From NCBI GenBank assembly GCA_030045295.1, contig JASIGD010000311.1, forward strand, positions 1-6,403: a stretch of 6,403 nt of DNA, read 5' to 3'. Source of the DNA: Streptosporangiaceae bacterium. GTDB taxonomy: Bacteria; Actinomycetota; Actinomycetes; Streptosporangiales; Streptosporangiaceae. The position numbers and the translations under genes are program-made. The notes beneath the pieces were generated by a model, which was not told where the DNA came from, did not search any database, and saw nothing but the letters and a program-made list of their open reading frames with translations. Positions 6,066 to 6,403 of the stretch are shown one piece after another (the stretch's first letter is position 1; each line of letters begins with the position of its first letter).

Positions 6066-6071
6066 TACGAT
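6066..6071 (+). promoter_or_regulatory. Predicted -10 element (TACGAT) of a leaderless promoter for the cyclase gene
   Basis: TACGAT is followed by 6 nt and then GTG 6078. No Shine-Dalgarno is present, and no in-frame ATG, GTG or TTG lies between the upstream stop (TGA 6027-6029) and 6078. The hexamer is identical to the one before the metallopeptidase gene. No clear -35 is visible. Confidence 0.45.
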
Positions 6072-6077
6072 GGGTGC

Positions 6078-6403
6078 GTGGAGACCCTCGCGTTCTTGTT
6101 CACCGACATCGAGGGCTCGACGGCGCTGCTCGGGCGGCTGGGGGAAGACGTCTACGCGCGGGTGCTGGCCGGTCATCACGCGCTGATCCGGTCGGCGCTG
6201 GCCGCGCACGACGGGAGGGAGGTGGACACCCAGGGCGATGCGTTTTTTGCCGTGTTCTCCTCGCCGCGTGCGTGCGTAGCGGCGGTGCTGGAGATGCAGC
6301 AGGCCCTGCAGGCTCATGGGTGGCCGGGCGAGGTGCGGGTGCGGATGGGCATTCACTGCGGTGAGGCGGAGCGGACGGCGGACGGGCTGGTGGGCCTGGA
6401 GGT
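6078..6403 (+). CDS. Class III adenylate/guanylate cyclase domain protein, N-terminal 108 codons
   Basis: Starting at GTG, the protein opens with LAFLFTDIEGSTALL, the hallmark start of actinobacterial class III cyclase catalytic domains; D10 is the first metal-binding Asp. The second is D54 in DTQGDAFFAVF, followed by RMGIHCGEA at about 89-97, another conserved strand. The gene runs off the window after 108 codons, so the rest of the catalytic domain and any fused part are not seen. Proteins opening this way in actinomycetes are often fused to an ATPase/helical-repeat or helix-turn-helix region, so a soluble signalling or regulatory protein is likely. The position four residues before D54, which is Lys (purine recognition) in canonical adenylate cyclases, is Asp50 here, so cAMP production cannot be assumed. 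It has no signal peptide, and its leaderless start is supported by TACGAT at 6066-6071. Confidence 0.88.
   Translation, partial: METLAFLFTDIEGSTALLGRLGEDVYARVLAGHHALIRSALAAHDGREVDTQGDAFFAVFSSPRACVAAVLEMQQALQAHGWPGEVRVRMGIHCGEAERTADGLVGLE

Noticed and set aside
5819..6364. A 181-codon plus-strand open frame starting at TTG
   Set aside because: Its second half overlaps the cyclase domain in the wrong frame. The translation is Gly/Arg/Ala-rich, with no domain and no ribosome site.

Overview
The window is uniformly GC-rich DNA. Its gene content is typical of a high-GC actinomycete: a LAL-type LuxR regulator, a lipoprotein with an Ala/Pro/Thr-rich linker, an actinobacterial-type HExxH protein, and a class III nucleotide cyclase starting on GTG. 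I see no phage, IS, CRISPR or RNA genes. The genus cannot be fixed from the sequence alone.

Layout. Positions 1-765 (minus) hold the N-terminal 255 codons of a large ATP-binding regulator whose C-terminus lies outside the window. It is divergent from a secreted lipoprotein at 910-1401 (plus), and the gap between them carries a near-perfect 24-bp inverted repeat over the regulator's predicted -35 region. Next come a 215-bp spacer and a 297-residue gluzincin-like metallopeptidase at 1620-2513 (plus) that shows no signal peptide. It converges on a minus-strand unit read from about 5672 down to 2559.

That unit is the most interesting part. Its last two genes, joined by a TGATG stop/start overlap, look like one VioB/RebD-type protein cut in two at the interdomain linker: a 618-residue protein matching the N-terminal half of VioB, and a 347-residue ferritin-like protein matching the catalytic C-terminal half. 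VioB and RebD are imine-coupling (bis-indole) synthases. Just upstream, with an ATGA overlap onto the large gene, lie the fragments of a roughly 70-codon gene spread over three frames. It looks like a small gene broken by two indels, through decay, sequencing error or less likely recoding. No tryptophan oxidase or other violacein or indolocarbazole gene is visible, so substrate and product are unknown.

Positions 5673-6077 hold no gene I can support. The window ends in the start of a class III adenylate/guanylate cyclase domain (6078-6403, plus).

One pattern spans the window. Each gene without a Shine-Dalgarno sequence (the regulator, the metallopeptidase, the broken small gene and the cyclase) has a TANNNT -10-like hexamer 6-8 nt before its start codon, as expected for leaderless transcription. 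The lipoprotein and the large VioB-like gene have strong Shine-Dalgarno sequences and lack this arrangement. I used the pattern to choose starts.
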